From Evernia prunastri (lineage: Eukaryota; Ascomycota; Lecanoromycetes; Lecanorales; Parmeliaceae), in the NCBI GenBank assembly GCA_003184365.1, contig NKYR01000057.1, forward strand, positions 124,001 to 188,000: DNA of 64,000 bases. The letters run 5' to 3'. Shown here piece by piece: positions 45,701-59,465 of this stretch. The position numbers and the translations under genes are program-made. The notes below the pieces were generated by a model that worked only from the letters and a program-made list of their open reading frames with translations, did no database searches and was not told the origin of the DNA. Each line of letters begins with the position of its first letter. The stretch's first letter is position 1.

Positions 45701-48116
45701 GGGCAGGATCAATTGAATCCGGACGATTCGTCGCTCCGATGACGATGACTTGGCCTCGCCCGTCCATACCATCCATGAGGGCCAGCAGGGTAGAGACTAT
45801 CGAAGCGTGAATTTGTTCCTGCTTGCTGGATCTAACCGGAGCAAGACCTATCATCGGCGTCAGTAAGAGGCAAACAGTGCATCATGTTCAGGGCCGCTAA
45901 CCGTCAATCTCGTCGAAGAAGATTATGCTTGGCTGATTCTTGCGTGCTTCTTCGAATAAGAGTCTAAGCTGACGTTCTGCCTCGCCTACCCACTTGCTTA
46001 AAGCATCTGCGCCTTTACGCATATAGAAAGTTACCTTTCGTCCCTGTGAGCTGACACTGTTAGCAAGGGCCCTCGCCAGCAGTGTTTTACCAGTCCCAGG
46101 TGGTCCATGGAAAAGTACGCCTCGAGGAGGCGTCACGTGGAACCGTTGGAAGACCTCTGGATAGAGCAGAGGTAGAGCAACCATCTCTTTCAGCTGGTCT
46201 ATGTGGCCTTGCAGACCACCAACTGCATCGAAGTTTACATTCTGATCAACTCCCAAAGGGTCCGCATCCGCCAGGGCTTGCTTTTCCTTGATCTTCCCGA
46301 GATTCGCAGGAGTTCCAGAAGGGCCTTGAAGAGGATCGGCACTATGTATTTGACCAGGAGGCGGAGGAAAGAGGCTCAACCCAGTAGGATGTACAGTAGT
46401 CGGCGTCATGCCAACGGCTCCCCCAATACCTGCAGGCCGTGGGCGTTGCACGATCTCGTCTTCGCTGCTATCAGAATCCGCACCGGCAACAGCACCAACG
46501 CCTCCTGGACCACCAAATACTGGAGGAGGGCCACCTGCGCCACCGAACGGACCGTACGTCGAAAACAGACTTCTCGGCCAAGTTCCACCAGCGCCGCCAC
46601 GTCCTCGTCGAGATGGAGTTGTTGCCGATGGTTCCCCATCGTCATCTAATGTCAAAGCAAGGTCCGGGCGCAGGATACGATAATCTACAGGCTTTCGCTG
46701 CCGCGTCTTCGGTTTCTCGTCATACAGGATGCCTGCTGTTCTAGCAGCTCGACGGGAACGGCTTCCTCGTAGCTCATCCAACTCCTCTGCGAGCTCTTCG
46801 GCAACTTCGCTGTCATGCTCGTCGGAAACTCGTTGACTGCGAGGATTGATCTTTCGACGTTTCGGACCTCGCCGACCAGGACTGCTGTCGTCTTCGTCCT
46901 GCTGCCTACTAGCCTTGCGTTGAGAGCCTGACAAAGCTTCTGAGTCCGAGACGTCTTCTTCACCACCTTCCTCAACTCCGGGTTCAAAATCACTGCTTTC
47001 TTGCGGAGCACTTCTCTGAGAGCTGCGAGGTTTGCGCTTACCAAGGGTTGACCGTACAGTATGGCGTGTCGATCGACCGCCTAGCCGACTGGCTATTTCG
47101 TCAGCACTATTTGCTGTGCGCTTGCTTTCGCGTCGCCTTAGGATCCGGCCAGGTTTACTGATTGGATCTTCATCCTCATCCTCGTCCTGGACGGCGTCGT
47201 CTCCAGACTCAGGAATGACAGCAACTTCCTTGTCAGCTTGAATTATGTCTAGATCTTCCTGCCGTGAACTATTGGTCGCTGATGTAGAGTGTGCCAGAGG
47301 TTCTTCATGCTCGTTACCCATATTTTCTCGACTAGCAGCGACTTCGAGTCGGAATTCTTCGTCCTGGAGCTCATCGGCATCTAATTGCCCTTTCGTCCTT
47401 GCTGAGCTCTCTTCATCTTCTTCGTATACGATGCTGGCGGGCATTTTCTTGACGCTTTTGCCGCCTTTTGTAGGTCTCACTGTAGAAGGACTTCGCGTTC
47501 CAGGACGTACGACATCGACATGATGGCCCGAATTGGTTAGAGCCACAACGGCTTCAGTCTCATCCTGCGCAATTCGACTGCTTTTCCGTGTCGCTGAAGT
47601 CTGCATGTGAGACGATGTAGGTCTCGAGGCTCCAATGCTACCGCTGCGAGCTCTATTGCTTCTTCTGGGTTGTGCAGCCGGTTGCCGAGGCGTAGCTCTG
47701 AGCTTTATGACCAGTGAAGGTTTGCTTCTTTTCTTCCTTGGCGTGGCATTCTCATCTTCGACCTTAGTCGCACCTAGACCTTCCGAGAAATCTTCACTAT
47801 CACTCTCCTCATATATTGGCCTTTTCTTAGCCGCCTTTCGCCTTGGCCGTCCACTCGGTCCAATATCTATCTCTTCGTCTTCAATCTCATCTTCTGCAGA
47901 CAGGCCGCCACTTAAATCGCTCTCCTCGATTACATCAGATTCATCGGAGTCATCACCGCTGTAGTTCCTACGCCGCTTTTTCCGCGAAGAGCTGAGTGGG
48001 TGGGCTTTGGACGACCTTGACTTGAGCGGTTTCGAGGCCGATGTGCCGTAGGTCTCGTCCTCAGAGTCAGACTTGGTTGGATCGAAGATGCTTTTCCTCT
48101 TGTTACGAAGCGGCAT
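42743..48116 (-). CDS. yta7: AAA-ATPase with bromodomain-like region (Yta7/Abo1/ATAD2 type)
   Basis: Six exons (48116-45902, 45847-45188, 45129-44975, 44924-44652, 44601-43248, 43179-42743) close in phase to 1697 residues. The first about 480 residues are acidic and basic low-complexity with SDSED-type CK2 sites. The first AAA module has Walker A GPPGTGKT (about 668), Walker B IIFFDEID (about 735) and RRPGRFDREF (about 790). The second module is degenerate, with LIKGAPGMGQQYLAG (about 965). A bromodomain-like region follows (MEIVTIEKRLSNGYYKRPKDF, about 1260), then a Ser/Thr-rich tail. Homologues form a hexamer that loads or evicts histone H3-H4 in the nucleus. The tail is longer than in yeasts. 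It is divergent from the patatin-like gene. Confidence 0.95.
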
Positions 48117-48672
48117 TATTTGGGAGATGCGGCAACAGGCTGCTCAGAACTGGGCTGAAAAGTGGTCACCTTTTCTTTTAATTTGTGCTACCCTGTAGCC
48201 AGCGTTTCTAGGTAAACATTTTGGGCGCAGAGCGCGCTAGACGTAAGGCTGATTCTGGAGCTAGGCGTGGTTTTTTCTGTAACGAATTTCGTAAGCCTAA
48301 ATCAAGGCCGAAAATAGAATACCCTAGATGGTATTCACAAGCTGTGTCATGATTGGCCTGGCAGTCAAGTGCATTAAGAAAGAAATTTGGGAACAAAGTC
48401 TCATCTATATCATCTCAATATACCATCGCGCGATTTCCACTTCCAATTTTCATGGCTTGGTGGACTCGTACGTAGCTGTGCCCTGCGAGGCCGTGGAGAT
48501 GTTCTCAACGGCTCCTTTGCGTTCAATCCTTGCGTGCGCTCCGGTACAATGTGTACCCTTTCGTATTAGTCGGCCTGGAAAGCATCCAAATTACTTGCAC
48601 CGATCGTCACGCCGTGCTGACGTTTCGGATTTCGATTTCGAAGCTTGACCTACCTATCTTCCAACGGCCGCA

Positions 48673-51341
48673 ATGCCCGAATTCACGATCTCTGGCTTTC
48701 CGATATCTTCTTTCAATCCTTCCACACTTCCTGACTTCGATACCGAGTTTATTGACAAAGCTGACATCGACGAATTTGCAAAGGCCTTGAATGCCCCAGA
48801 GACCTCACCCGTGATAGCTTTAAACGACTGGCGACCAATCCACCAAAAGGTTAAGCGAAAAAGGGCTAGACCACGCAAAAAGCCTCGGAGAACTACAGAC
48901 GAGACGCGAGAAGGCTTTGTTTACGGTATACTCAAGTGGCCGTTATTGCTGGTGGTCTCCGGCTGGATATTGTTCCTTTGTTGCTCCTACCTCGTTACAC
49001 GGCTCTATATTTACACTTACGAGCGCATGGTGACCTGGAGGGGTCAGCGGCAAAGATTACGCCGTAACCTCCGATCGAAGACGAACTATCAGGACTGGCG
49101 TGTCGCAGCTCAAGAACTTGATGAGCATCTAGGGAATGAGCAGTGGAAACAGACCAACGATTATGCATATTATGATCACAATACAGTCACTAAGGTGAAG
49201 GATCAGCTCAATGCAGGCAGGACCCTGGCAAAATCGCAAGAACAAATAGAAGGCGGGTCGTCTAGGGAAGCTGTTGACAAGCTAAAAAGCCTTGTTGAGG
49301 CTTGCGTTAAGAATAACTTCGTGGGCGTGGAAAATTCAAGGCTCTATAGCGAAACGTATTATGGCACAAAGCGTATCGTTCAGGAATTTGTCGATGAATT
49401 ATTTGAAACCCTACAATATCTCCTCCAATCATCCCAGTTAAGTCAGTCAGAGAAATATTCGCTTGCCAGACACCTCCATACAAACTTTGGTCGTACAGCT
49501 CTGTTCCTGTCTGGGGGTGCGTCCTTCGCATGGTACCATTTAGGGGTGGCCAGGGCTCTTCTCGATGCCTCCCTGCTGCCGGACGTCATAACAGGAACTT
49601 CAGGCGGAGCTTTAGTTGCAGCTTTGATCGCTACTCGGACAGATAGCGAGTTGCAGTCGCTACTGGTACCTGCTCTGGCACATCACATCAATGCTTGCGA
49701 AGACACCTTTCTCACCTGGGTTCCTCGTTGGTGGCGCACTGGTGCGAGATTCGACGCCCTTGAGTGGGCTCGACATGCAAGTTGGTTTTGCTGGTAAGTT
49801 ATCTTTCCGACCCATCATTCCCCTTCACATTATATTTTGGGGGCCGGAAACCTTTTCTGGCCCCTGAGACATGTCTTCTGGCTCTAGAATCACCCTCACA
49901 GAGTAATACTAATTGCGAGGTTATATAGTGGTAGCACCACTTTCCGTGAAGCTTACGAGCGTACTGGCCGCATCCTGAACGTGTCCTGCGTTCCTGCGGA
50001 CCCATACTCACCTACCATTCTTACTAATTACCTCACGGCGCCGGACTGCGTTATATGGTCCGCTGTGCTTGTACGTATTTTTTTTCCTTTCAAAACCCAT
50101 ACTCCCTCATTTTAACCAAAGATCGAGTCTTGAGTCATGTATTGGAATTTTTCACTCTATAGACGTGATCCAAGGCTCGCTAGACCTCTTCAAACAAGCA
50201 AGACTGACTCCAAGATTGTAACACAGGCTTCTGCTGCTGTGCCTGGTATTCTCAACCCTGTTGTTTTGATGATGAAAAAACCTAATGGGACGTTGACGCC
50301 TTACTCCTTCGGTCACAAATGGAAGGATGGAAGGTACGTAGGCCCCATCGGTACATACTCAAATGGACTAATACCCTTTAGTCTTCGTACAGACATACCT
50401 CTCAAAGCGCTAAATCTTCATTTCGGGGTAAACTTCTCGATAGTCTCTCAAGTCAACCCGCACATAAACCTGTTTTTCTTCTCCTCTAGAGGGGCGGTCG
50501 GCCGACCAGGTACGTACAATTGGGGTAATTCTTTCTCGGGAGATAGTAGATGTTCCGTTTCATTTGCTAGCAATATCGCATCACTCGAATCACTGGTCTA
50601 AAGGGAGTATAGTACATGCTGACTCGAATAACTCGACAGTCACTCACCGTAGAGGGCGTGGCTGGCGAGGTGGTTATCTTGGTAGCGCCGTAGAGACGTA
50701 CCTGTACGTCTTTTCGCAAGGGTTCCCATCTGTTCATTGAGTTTTGGAATTGTGCTGACTCTGAAATCTCTATCAGCAAATTGGAGCTTCAGAAATTCAT
50801 CAAGATTTCTAAACACCTTGAGCTTCTTCCTCGGCCCCTAGGCCAGGATTGGTCAGGGATATGGTTACAGCAATTCAGTGGAACCATCACGATCTGGCCG
50901 AGAAGTCGGATTAGTGATTTCTATCGGATCCTATCGGATCCAACACCTGAGCGTTTGGCCCGCATGCTTTTAGCAGGCAAGCAATCTACTTTTCCAAAGC
51001 TTCTCTTCATTGAGAATCGTATCAAAATTGAAAGACTCATTGAGGATGGTCTGTTAATCGGGGGCTCTGGTAAGGCGGACATGGGAAGCATGGCTTCACA
51101 GGATCGAGACAGTATGCACATGCACGGTCAGGCGATGCGGGCATCTGCAGAGCCGTCGATCGAAGATGAACATGAGCGCGCACACCTGGAAAAGGAACAC
51201 AGACGAGCGAGTGTAATCCAAGAGCTCCAACGGCAGGGTAGCGTCTTTTATGACGACTCTGAGGTTGACGGAGAAGGTACTGGCACGAGCGACGATGAAG
51301 CGGTGGTTGCATTTGAAAATGGACATGACAAAGAGGAATGA
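48673..51341 (+). CDS. Patatin-like phospholipase / triacylglycerol lipase (DUF3336 + patatin)
   Basis: Six exons (48673-49793, 49929-50070, 50227-50333, 50382-50509, 50640-50703, 50777-51341) close in phase to 708 residues. A membrane segment (LLLVVSGWILFLCCSYLVTRL, about 88-108) precedes the DUF3336 region (WRVAAQELDEHLG). The patatin core has the oxyanion loop SGGASFAWYHLGV, the nucleophile elbow GTSGG (Ser about 308) and the catalytic Asp in KWKDGS (about 456), then GRGWRGGYLGSA. This is the fungal Tgl3/4/5-related group acting on triacylglycerol or phospholipid at lipid droplets and ER. The acidic tail after about 620 is disordered. The closest relatives I recall are the Aspergillus patatin-like proteins with this architecture. 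Confidence 0.93.
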
Positions 51342-51844
51342 TAACAAATTGAGAAAGACGAAGAGCTCCTCCTCGTTGATGCATAGCTAGCGCTGAGCAA
51401 GAAAAGCATATATCCACAGCCCAGATTCATCATTTTATTGCATCCTTTCTCGGCCCGAGATTGCGAGCGTTCATTTCCTTGAGACCGGTTTCGGGATCAT
51501 ATTGTAACTAGCTGAGACTGAGATGTTCAATACTTGAAATATAGCTAGGAAATGTTGCAACGTCCAGCATTGCAAGCTCGATCGCAAGTATCTGTCTGCA
51601 CAATTCAGAAGTTGGGTACACGAGGAGGAGCGAAAGAGCAAATCCAGCATCGCATTACCTTACACGTCCTGTCCCTCTCTTGATTTCCTTTCCCATAGTC
51701 TGCTCTCATGACAGCCCTCTGTCGTCGCTAATGATACGCTGTCATTATTTATCCTAGGTGAAAACGAACCCGCTAAAAGGACGATCGTCCAAAAGTTTGT
51801 GATACAATATTGATACACGCTGGCTTTCGACAGGTACAAGGTTC

Positions 51845-54557
51845 TCATGACATTAGTTGTTGCATCTCCGATGGGTCCCCTTTCTCTTCGTCTGTCGCGT
51901 TATGCAAAGCTTCCGCCCTTCTGATCGTTTGAACATCGAGATCGGTCACGTACGATTCGCCAGTCCCGAAACGCATGCGGACCTCGAAATTATTGTCAAG
52001 CATCATGTCGTCCTTCCAGAGGCGACGCGACCCATCAAATACACACAAGACTCTTTTCTTCATCGTCATCTGGTCTTTGGGGCAACCATATGAGACAGGG
52101 TAGTGCTTTCTCCTTCTCCGGCCCTTTCCAACCAAGGGAACGCCTCCTTTAGAGGCTGTCATCCCACGACTTTTACCATTCGATGGCATGCGGCCAGACT
52201 TTGTAATGGAGTTGCCACCCCCAGCGTGTCCGACACCCTGGGGATGTGTTGATTGTCAACACGAAATTCCTCGTCGAGGGGCAATTACTCCTTTGCCTGA
52301 CCGAGTGCTCGACCTGACCGGCCATGCCTGGTTCTCCTCGCTAGACTCATCTTTAAAGTCGTCGTCGTTCCCATCGCCTTCTTCTTCATCGAATGCTGAA
52401 GCATTGAGGTCGAAATCGATTTCAGCGGAGATCATATGGCGGTCCAATGTGTCGCGGACTGCTTCATCATTGGCCACACTACCGAGGTGCTTTTCATTGA
52501 TGGCTTCACTGGGTTCCTCCTGCTGCACCACGCGAAGAACACAGTCGTCCAAATGCTCATAGAATTCTTGCGCGTTTTTGAATGTTGCGGAGCAGGTCGA
52601 ACACTTTCCGGTCGCGTCGACAGCTTGCGTCGACACCTTCTTGTTCATGGAAGAATTTGTACTCTTCTTGCGGCTGTTTGGTGGCGTCTGTTCTACACCA
52701 TGAACCGAGGTAAGATGGCGCTTGAAGACATCTGCACGATTGAAGCTCTTCTCCGAGGCTGAACCGGATCCTGGGCAGAATCCACACACCATATTTCCTT
52801 TGTAGTGGGTGAGGGTATGGCGATTCTTGTCGTACTTGCGAGCAAAGCCTTTTTGGTGATAAGCGCAGGTCGTAATTGGACACTTCTCGGGTCTCTCTGA
52901 CTGATGGGTAAGCATATGTGCTTTCAAATCCTTGAATGGTCTGCCACAGTCCGGATGCGGGCAGCGAGTCCTCTCTTTGCCATCGTCGTCGAACCCATAG
53001 CCATTGGATCCTGGACTGTCCATAGAGTTTCGAGAATGACTCGACGCGATCGAGAATCTACGCGGGTCCGGACCTTGCGGGTATGGCTGGTAAGAAGTGG
53101 TATGAAAGTAGGGTGATGCAGTGCCACTTCGAAATCTGGCTGATCCTGGCCGATGCGAGTCTTGACTAGACGTCTCCGACGCAGCAGGCGACGGTGGCTG
53201 AAACTTTTGTGGTGATAGATGATTGAATGCGTAGATAGCACTGTGATAAGGTGTAGTAGTTGTGTTATGAGCAACAGGTGTGTCGAATTGCTGTATGAGA
53301 GAAGGATCTGCAGAGACCCAAGTAATCAGCGCTGAGCGGTCAATGTTGACAAGAACGGCAAAAAGAGCGAGTAAATTTGCACGCATTTCTTTTTGAATGA
53401 AAGGAAGGGAGACAGTAAGGAAACCGACAAGATGACTGAAGCGGAGCAACAAATCTGCCGCTACTTTGACCCAAAAAAGAACTTGGAGATTGACCATGAC
53501 GACTTTGGTGCGGATTATTTGGAGGTTGACAAAGCTCTGAAGACTGCTGCGGGCTGCTTAGTGCTCTCCCATCATCCAACGGATGTCCGAGACAAACAGC
53601 GCTCCCTGAACTGTGTGGCGAGGTAGTACGAGATGGAAAGCCAGACGCGGAAGACGCTGGCGTCAGAGGGGATCGGAAAGGGCTCTTGCCTAGAGTAGGC
53701 GAGGTGGTCCAATGCTTGCTTGTGGAAGATCTCGGTGAGGCTGCTGCGGACAATACGGACACTGGGGAATTCAACTGCACAGGTTTCTGGATCTTCCTCT
53801 TGGCTTCTTCAAGGATCGTATCGATGGTGACATTTTTGCTGGACGAGGTCGTGTCCAGTGCCAATGGCCGAAAAGGAAACGCAGGTACATCATTTTGCGA
53901 CGCTAAACCAGAAGATACCGACACAGCAAGAGGCCAGCTGAGAGGAAATGACGGAGGAAAAACGCTTCCACACTCACCAACATAATCAATCAACTTGCTA
54001 TCTTCCAGCATTAGAGCATTATCGAAATTTGCTGATGAGCACGAGTCTTGACTAAGGTGCTCGTTGCTTACGATCTCCGGTATGCCCAGTCCATGAAGAG
54101 GATCAGGCCATTTGTCTTCATATGGCAGAATGTGCGTCGCGCTTGCATAAGGTGACCCATCAGCTGATGAGGCTGTGCTTTGAACGGAGGCCTCCGAAGC
54201 GGATGACAAAGTTGATGGCGGATGGTCGAAGGCTTGTGGGATCGAGGGTGAGGGAGAGCCCGAAGATGTTTGTCGCTGCACAGGCCGTCCCACGTTGCCT
54301 TTCTGGGTCTCATATGGCACATTTTGTGTCCCAAAATAGGCCGGCGCGGCGGAAGAGTAGACAGAGACTGGTGGGTATGACTCGTATGATGTGCTGGCTT
54401 GGTTGGAGAGATCCTCGTGTCGATGCATGTTGCTCATGGAACTGGGCTGATAATGTAAACTGCTGAAGTCGTCCAGCCTGGGATCCAGAGTGCCCATGTA
54501 TGGTTGATCTCGGGGGAACAGTACGAAATCGCCGACGCTGCTATAGACCTTTGCCAT
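51845..54557 (-). CDS. C2H2 zinc-finger protein, probable transcription factor
   Basis: The gene starts at 54557 (MAKVYSSVGDFVLFP). A 75-nt in-frame intron (53977-53903) is likely. A further intron of about 120-190 nt, ending at 53308 with CTCTGCAG, joins the Ser/Pro-rich N-terminal part to the finger region; its donor is uncertain (near 53427 or 53494). A 51-nt intron (52288-52238) precedes the last exon (52237-51845). The fingers are RCPHPDCGRPFKDLKAHMLTH, then KCPITTCAYHQKGF with HTLTH, a third with CGFCPGSG and HLTSVH, and a weaker CSTCSATF module. The tail has a basic patch (KGRRRRKH) and an acidic stretch (DEEEGDGNDDD). The product should be nuclear. The target genes are unknown. A long unannotated leader upstream suggests complex regulation. 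Confidence 0.82.
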
Positions 54558-57500
54558 TCCCCAAGCCAGCGATTGAGACCTTAGGCAGGGCTGTAGCAGG
54601 TATATAAATACAAAGATTACGGCTCAATGCGCTAGCAGCACGTGAGTATGGTTGACGCAGAGTTTGAGCGAAGTGCAATACCTATGCTGGAGTATATAAA
54701 ATGGACTCGAGACGAAGGAGGAGAAATTTGAAGAAACGGGTGGGGGATGTAACGGATGTTCAATAAAGTGTAAAGGTGATTACTTGGAAGTGTAGGAGGA
54801 GTTATAAGAAAGGAAAGTAAGACGACGATCAGGGCGCTGAAACACGAGTGTGGGGGGATAATGCTAATGATCGGCTCTCGGTGATATGGAGAGGAAGGGC
54901 AAGGGGAATAGTGATGGTGATGAGGAGGGGGAGAAGGAGGAGCTCAGGAGGGTGGTAAGATAAAAGGTTGTTTTGGATGATGATGATGATGATGATGAGG
55001 AAGATGAGGAGGAGATGATGGATCAACAACATTCAGGCACGTTGGGGGCTGCCTTATGCTTATAGACTGGGGAAGGGTCTGATGGGTGGTGGTGGTGGTG
55101 TCGGCCATAACGAACCAACGATGCGCAGCAGCCAGCAGTGCAGGGTAAGGTGACATTGATTTCCAGAACGAAAAAAAGCATTAAATTATTTTAGCTGCAT
55201 ATTAAGGAAGATGGTAGACAGCCTTACAGATGGTTCCCGACAAAAGGGCAGGGCAATATGGGGGCAAAGCTCCGAAGCTAAACAATTTTCGATCAAGGGC
55301 TTCAAGGCACCAATGCACCTAAGCTGCTCCTTGTTCATTACTCAGCGATGGAAATCATCTTTTCTGAGAGGTTCAAACTTACAAGGATACTGCTGCATGT
55401 ACGATGATGCTGCGAACAGCCATCCAGCCACCCTAGTCGCTGTGTTCCTGAGAGTGAGAGCGCGTGTGTGTAACTACAACGTGGAGGCTTTGCCGCCGAT
55501 CGAAAATTAGACTTACTTGCATACCTTAGACACCTTACATACCTTACGTTGCATTAGATGGTCGTACGAATGCCGAGTCTGGTCGACTGTGCAGAGTCTC
55601 ACCGGCGAATTTGGGGAATACCTATAGAGGTAGGTATGTGCTAACTGCCTGTCCGATTCCGAGGCAACGACAAATAACAGCTCCCGGTTCGAGAAGGAAA
55701 GTGAAGTATTTCTGGTTTTCTACTTTTTAATATTAGTACTATCGGTTCTGGTAAATCTATGTTCTGTATTCTAGACGATGAGCAGGCGACAAGCGGTCGA
55801 GCGGGCAGAGACAGAGACAGAGACAGAGACAACCTGAGCCTTTTCGCATCGACTTTCTAACAGGGGAAGATGCCAACAAGGATAAGTCTTAACCCTACCC
55901 GCATGGTAACCATGGACCACACTTAGCTGCCTTTTAAAAGTCAAAAAAAGAGTGATTTAGTGCCTGTCCATCAAAAGAACTTGAGAAGGCTGAGTTCCCG
56001 AGCTTTCCCCCGCACCCCTGTTTCCATTCGCTAAAATGTTTTATTTTAGGATTTCCGAAATGTTGGAAGCCTGGAACTACCACATACCCTCGTAGGCTCG
56101 TGCCTATTATTGTTTTTAGTAATTCAATTAGTTCGGATGGCTTTCGGTGTACTGCGTAAACAATCATAACAATCACAATAGCAACGACAATAGAAAGAAA
56201 CCATTATTGTTCGTATGCACTCAAGTTACACTACTTTATAGCTCTGACCTGATACATGATAGCAGAGTGAGTGATATGAAGCAAGCAAGCCACAAGTAGG
56301 TAGACAATAGATCAAAGTCAATAATAATTGATCTTCGCATTGTATCAGAGTGGATGTAACAACAAATCGTCATCCAAATTTAAGAGTTCACTCTCAAGCA
56401 GGACGCTAAAGGCAGTAAGGCCTGGTGTCGATACATCGCAATAAGCCTTTCGGGGGCTGTGTTAGTCGCCGGAAATGCAATTTGGCAGTTGGCACCAAAG
56501 TTAAAGACACCGCCATTTAAGAAAAATCTTTTGTCTGGGCGAATCCTATCAAAAGAACCAAGCCTCGATGTGGCCACGCGAGTAGCTTCATGCACTTAGT
56601 CCAGCAAAGATATGTCATCATTCCACTTCCTCTTCGACCAAATTTGATTGGCAAATACCTGAAAGCCATTGATTGATTCGGTCTTCGCCACGCCCGCTCG
56701 CACTTCATATCCGGTGTCTTTCTGCACAGTGCGCGCACCTCAGGCAACCCATCAAGGCTTGCAGGATTGACCGTTGAATTGCTGGATGCCAACCCAGCAC
56801 TTGGCTTGGATGGAAGAAATGTAGTATTTGAGAGTTGCACGAAGTAATCTCGGTTAGATAAGTGTCAAGATGGAGATGCGTTGGCTTCGAAGGATTCCGA
56901 ACCCTGAAGGACTCGTGGGACACTGGAGTCGAAGAGATTCCCTGATAGCCCAGGGACCCGAGTGTTTCATCTCCACGTGCTGTGGACTCGTGGGAAAACG
57001 GTTGATCGACGCTATGCTCGCGGACTGGGCGGGAATCATCTTCCCCGGGCCCAATAAAGGCTGGCTACAGTAAGACACCCAGACACTTCAATTTTTTTCC
57101 TAAGAATGTCCTGCAGGATCCACACAAAATACCCGTTGAAATCATCACACAGGGCTGATCCATCCTCTCAAAGTGTGCCGATGTGTGTGGCAACGCACGG
57201 TATCATCCTTGCCGCGTTTCATCCGCTAAAGAGTGGGACGGACTTCTCGAGTGTGATTTGCTCAAGCCCGTTTCTTGCTTCGTAAATCTTCTTGTCTTTT
57301 AGAACGGTGGAATCATACCATGCCTTTTGCATACCTATCCAGATCACGAAGAACGATGATTAATTGGCTGAGATGAGGAAATTTGATCCCTCTTTTCACA
57401 CAGTTCCCGTTCCTTGATCAACGCCGCATGTAACAGTGTAACAGTGCATATAGAACGACACGAAAGCTGTAAGCCGAGAACCTTTTGGTGGGAGGAATAC

Positions 57501-58486
57501 GGGAAAGAGGAGGGAGGAGGGTGCGTGGTCGGTTCACCTCGAATAACTGCGTACTTTATTACCAGTAAAAGCTGTCGGCACGCAGGTTTTACAACCTAAC
57601 TTACTTTATAAACCAAAGCGAATCAACATAGGTATTAGAATCCTTGATCTTTTTGCATTCGTCGGTTGCAAGCTAGTAGTAGTACCTTCTGCTTTTCCGC
57701 TGTGGCCTGTGCCTGCCGTTTCACGTTCACGGTACTCGTAAAGGAGTAGTAGTAATTTGTGAATGTACAAGCCAATAATAAACCATCAACAGGAAAATGT
57801 CGCATGCAAAGTTCTTTCATTAGCACCGGCACCACCGGAGTACCCCTCATCTCTTGCATTTTAAATTGTTCAATAATGCTAAGTACTTTCGAACCATTGG
57901 ACAAGCACCCTTTCTCCATCACTGCAAAAATTTCTTTCTTTCTTTGACGCCTTCGCCCCCACACCCTTGCAACTATCCTGAGCTTGTCAGCGTAATCTGC
58001 TCCCTTCTTTTGTTCCGATGCACCCGTAGCCTTGTACATCCTTGCTTGACCAATGCGTCACGTCCACGACGGCGAGTCCGATCGCCACATGGTCGAGAGC
58101 TATCAAAACATAGAGAACGATGGGAAGCCTCGCAACGTTTTGCTGCCGAAATCGCGGTTAACCGCCAAACATAACTAAACATCCAGTATCGTTCAATTCA
58201 ACGAGGCTGAAGGATTCTTCGATCATCTCCACACCGGTTTCGCCGAACCGCCAATCTGATTGTCTGCAGAGCAAAACGAAAATACATAGTACAAGATAGC
58301 CATGTTGAGCAAGCGAGGTACGCTACGTGTTTCTAAGCACCCGTATATTGATTACGTCCGATTGCAGACTCTTTATGCTCTTGAAGTCCATTTCTCCGCA
58401 TCGACTTCTATGCGTTGCAACCTACTTATCCAAAGGGCTGCTAATACGAAAGCATGTTTGGGAGATCGAGACTAGAAGTATTGTCA
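54558..58486. other. Long intergenic region, no gene recognised
   Basis: About 3.9 kb. The first about 600 bp, upstream of the zinc-finger gene, are purine-rich and hold GAT and GGT trinucleotide runs (near 54975-55020 and 55085-55100). A GAGACA repeat lies near 55807-55832. Open frames (for example 56517-56840 minus, 56870-57073 plus) show no family motifs, and I see no tRNA. It probably contains the long 5' leader of the zinc-finger gene. Confidence 0.5.
54975..55102. repeat. Trinucleotide microsatellites (GAT)n and (GGT)n
   Basis: Runs of about seven to eight GAT units and about five GGT units in the probable 5' leader or promoter of the zinc-finger gene. These explain the isoleucine-rich minus-strand open frame seen there. 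Confidence 0.8.
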
Positions 58487-59348
58487 TCATAAATTAGCTA
58501 CTGGACCTCGCCATCCCCAACCAGGGGTAGTATCGTCAAGAGAGCGCATGCCAGACGCTTCGCATATCCTCATTACCACCTCCCGGACTGCTCTGACCTC
58601 TTCAATGCTCGCACCGTGGTTTAAACAGCCTTTGATGTGGCCCTTCAATTGCGCTGGGACCTTTTATCTCAATTAGTCAATGAAAGCGTGGAAACATGGG
58701 ACCATTTCACATCTTGGGGTATCAGCCCTGCCACAAGCACAAAGCTCGTCTCACTAGCACTCAGAACGTTTGTATTACTCAATATATATCCGTACATCAA
58801 CCGCGCCGTTATCCCCAAGTCTTCTGTCCCACTTCTGTCCATCTGAGACATAACACGCTTGGAAACCTTTCCGTAGACACAGTCGAAGAAGTTTTGCCCT
58901 CGGTGTAGAATTGCTGACTGAGGAACATCGTATAAATCGGAGGGTCTAGCCGTAGGAGAGAAGCCGAGTGGTTCATCAAGAAGTGACGGTGGGGTCGCGG
59001 ATTTCAGTGAAAACAGAGCGTTAATGGCCTTTACAGACGGTCATATCAGCGTCTAGACCGCGAGACTGAAGACATCATGTAACGTATTACTTTGGGTAAT
59101 CCACCTATTGGGGCAGCCTTCACCAAAGCCTCCCTCATCTTCCGCGCAATTTCCAGCTGTTCATCGTCTCCTGGCTTTGTATCACAACGGCCTGCTCCCT
59201 TGTCAATAGCGTGCTTGAAGACAGTAGGAATTTCATGAGGCAAATTCAACACCGACAGAGTGACGCTGGTCAAAAAGTACCATGAATGACGTGGAAGATG
59301 CGGTTGTCCTCGAATCGAAGAGAGCAGCGCCGGCGTAATGACAGACAT
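58487..59348 (-). CDS. Carboxymuconolactone-decarboxylase/AhpD-like family protein
   Basis: Three exons (59348-59091, 59028-58711, 58660-58487) close in phase to 249 residues. The fold-typical segments are GDDEQLEIARKMREALVKAA and GGLPKAINALFSL near the N-terminus, FFDCVYGKVSKRVMSQM in the middle, and the CMD helix GILSNTN/ASETSFVLVAGLIPQD with KGHIKGCLNHGASIEEV and VREVVMRICEASGM. The CMD fold includes AhpD peroxidase-reductases and decarboxylases, but the classical CxxC motif is absent here, so the chemistry is unknown. It matches a conserved ascomycete family I recall. It is divergent from PRI2 with 214 bp between the start codons. Confidence 0.85.
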
Positions 59349-59465
59349 GTCTTGAACTCGGGGCCAATGCTACATTGATACCAGGCCATTAAGTAAAGCA
59401 ATAATACACTTTCCGTTCGAAGTTCGGCATTTTGAGGTCTGCCGTATTCCCGAATCCCTCGCGCG

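Noticed and set aside
54829..55032. Minus-strand frame with a run of isoleucines
   Set aside because: Produced by the GAT/ATC microsatellite; no gene context.
56517..57078. Possible small genes on both strands
   Set aside because: No recognisable motif, and both strands are similarly open.
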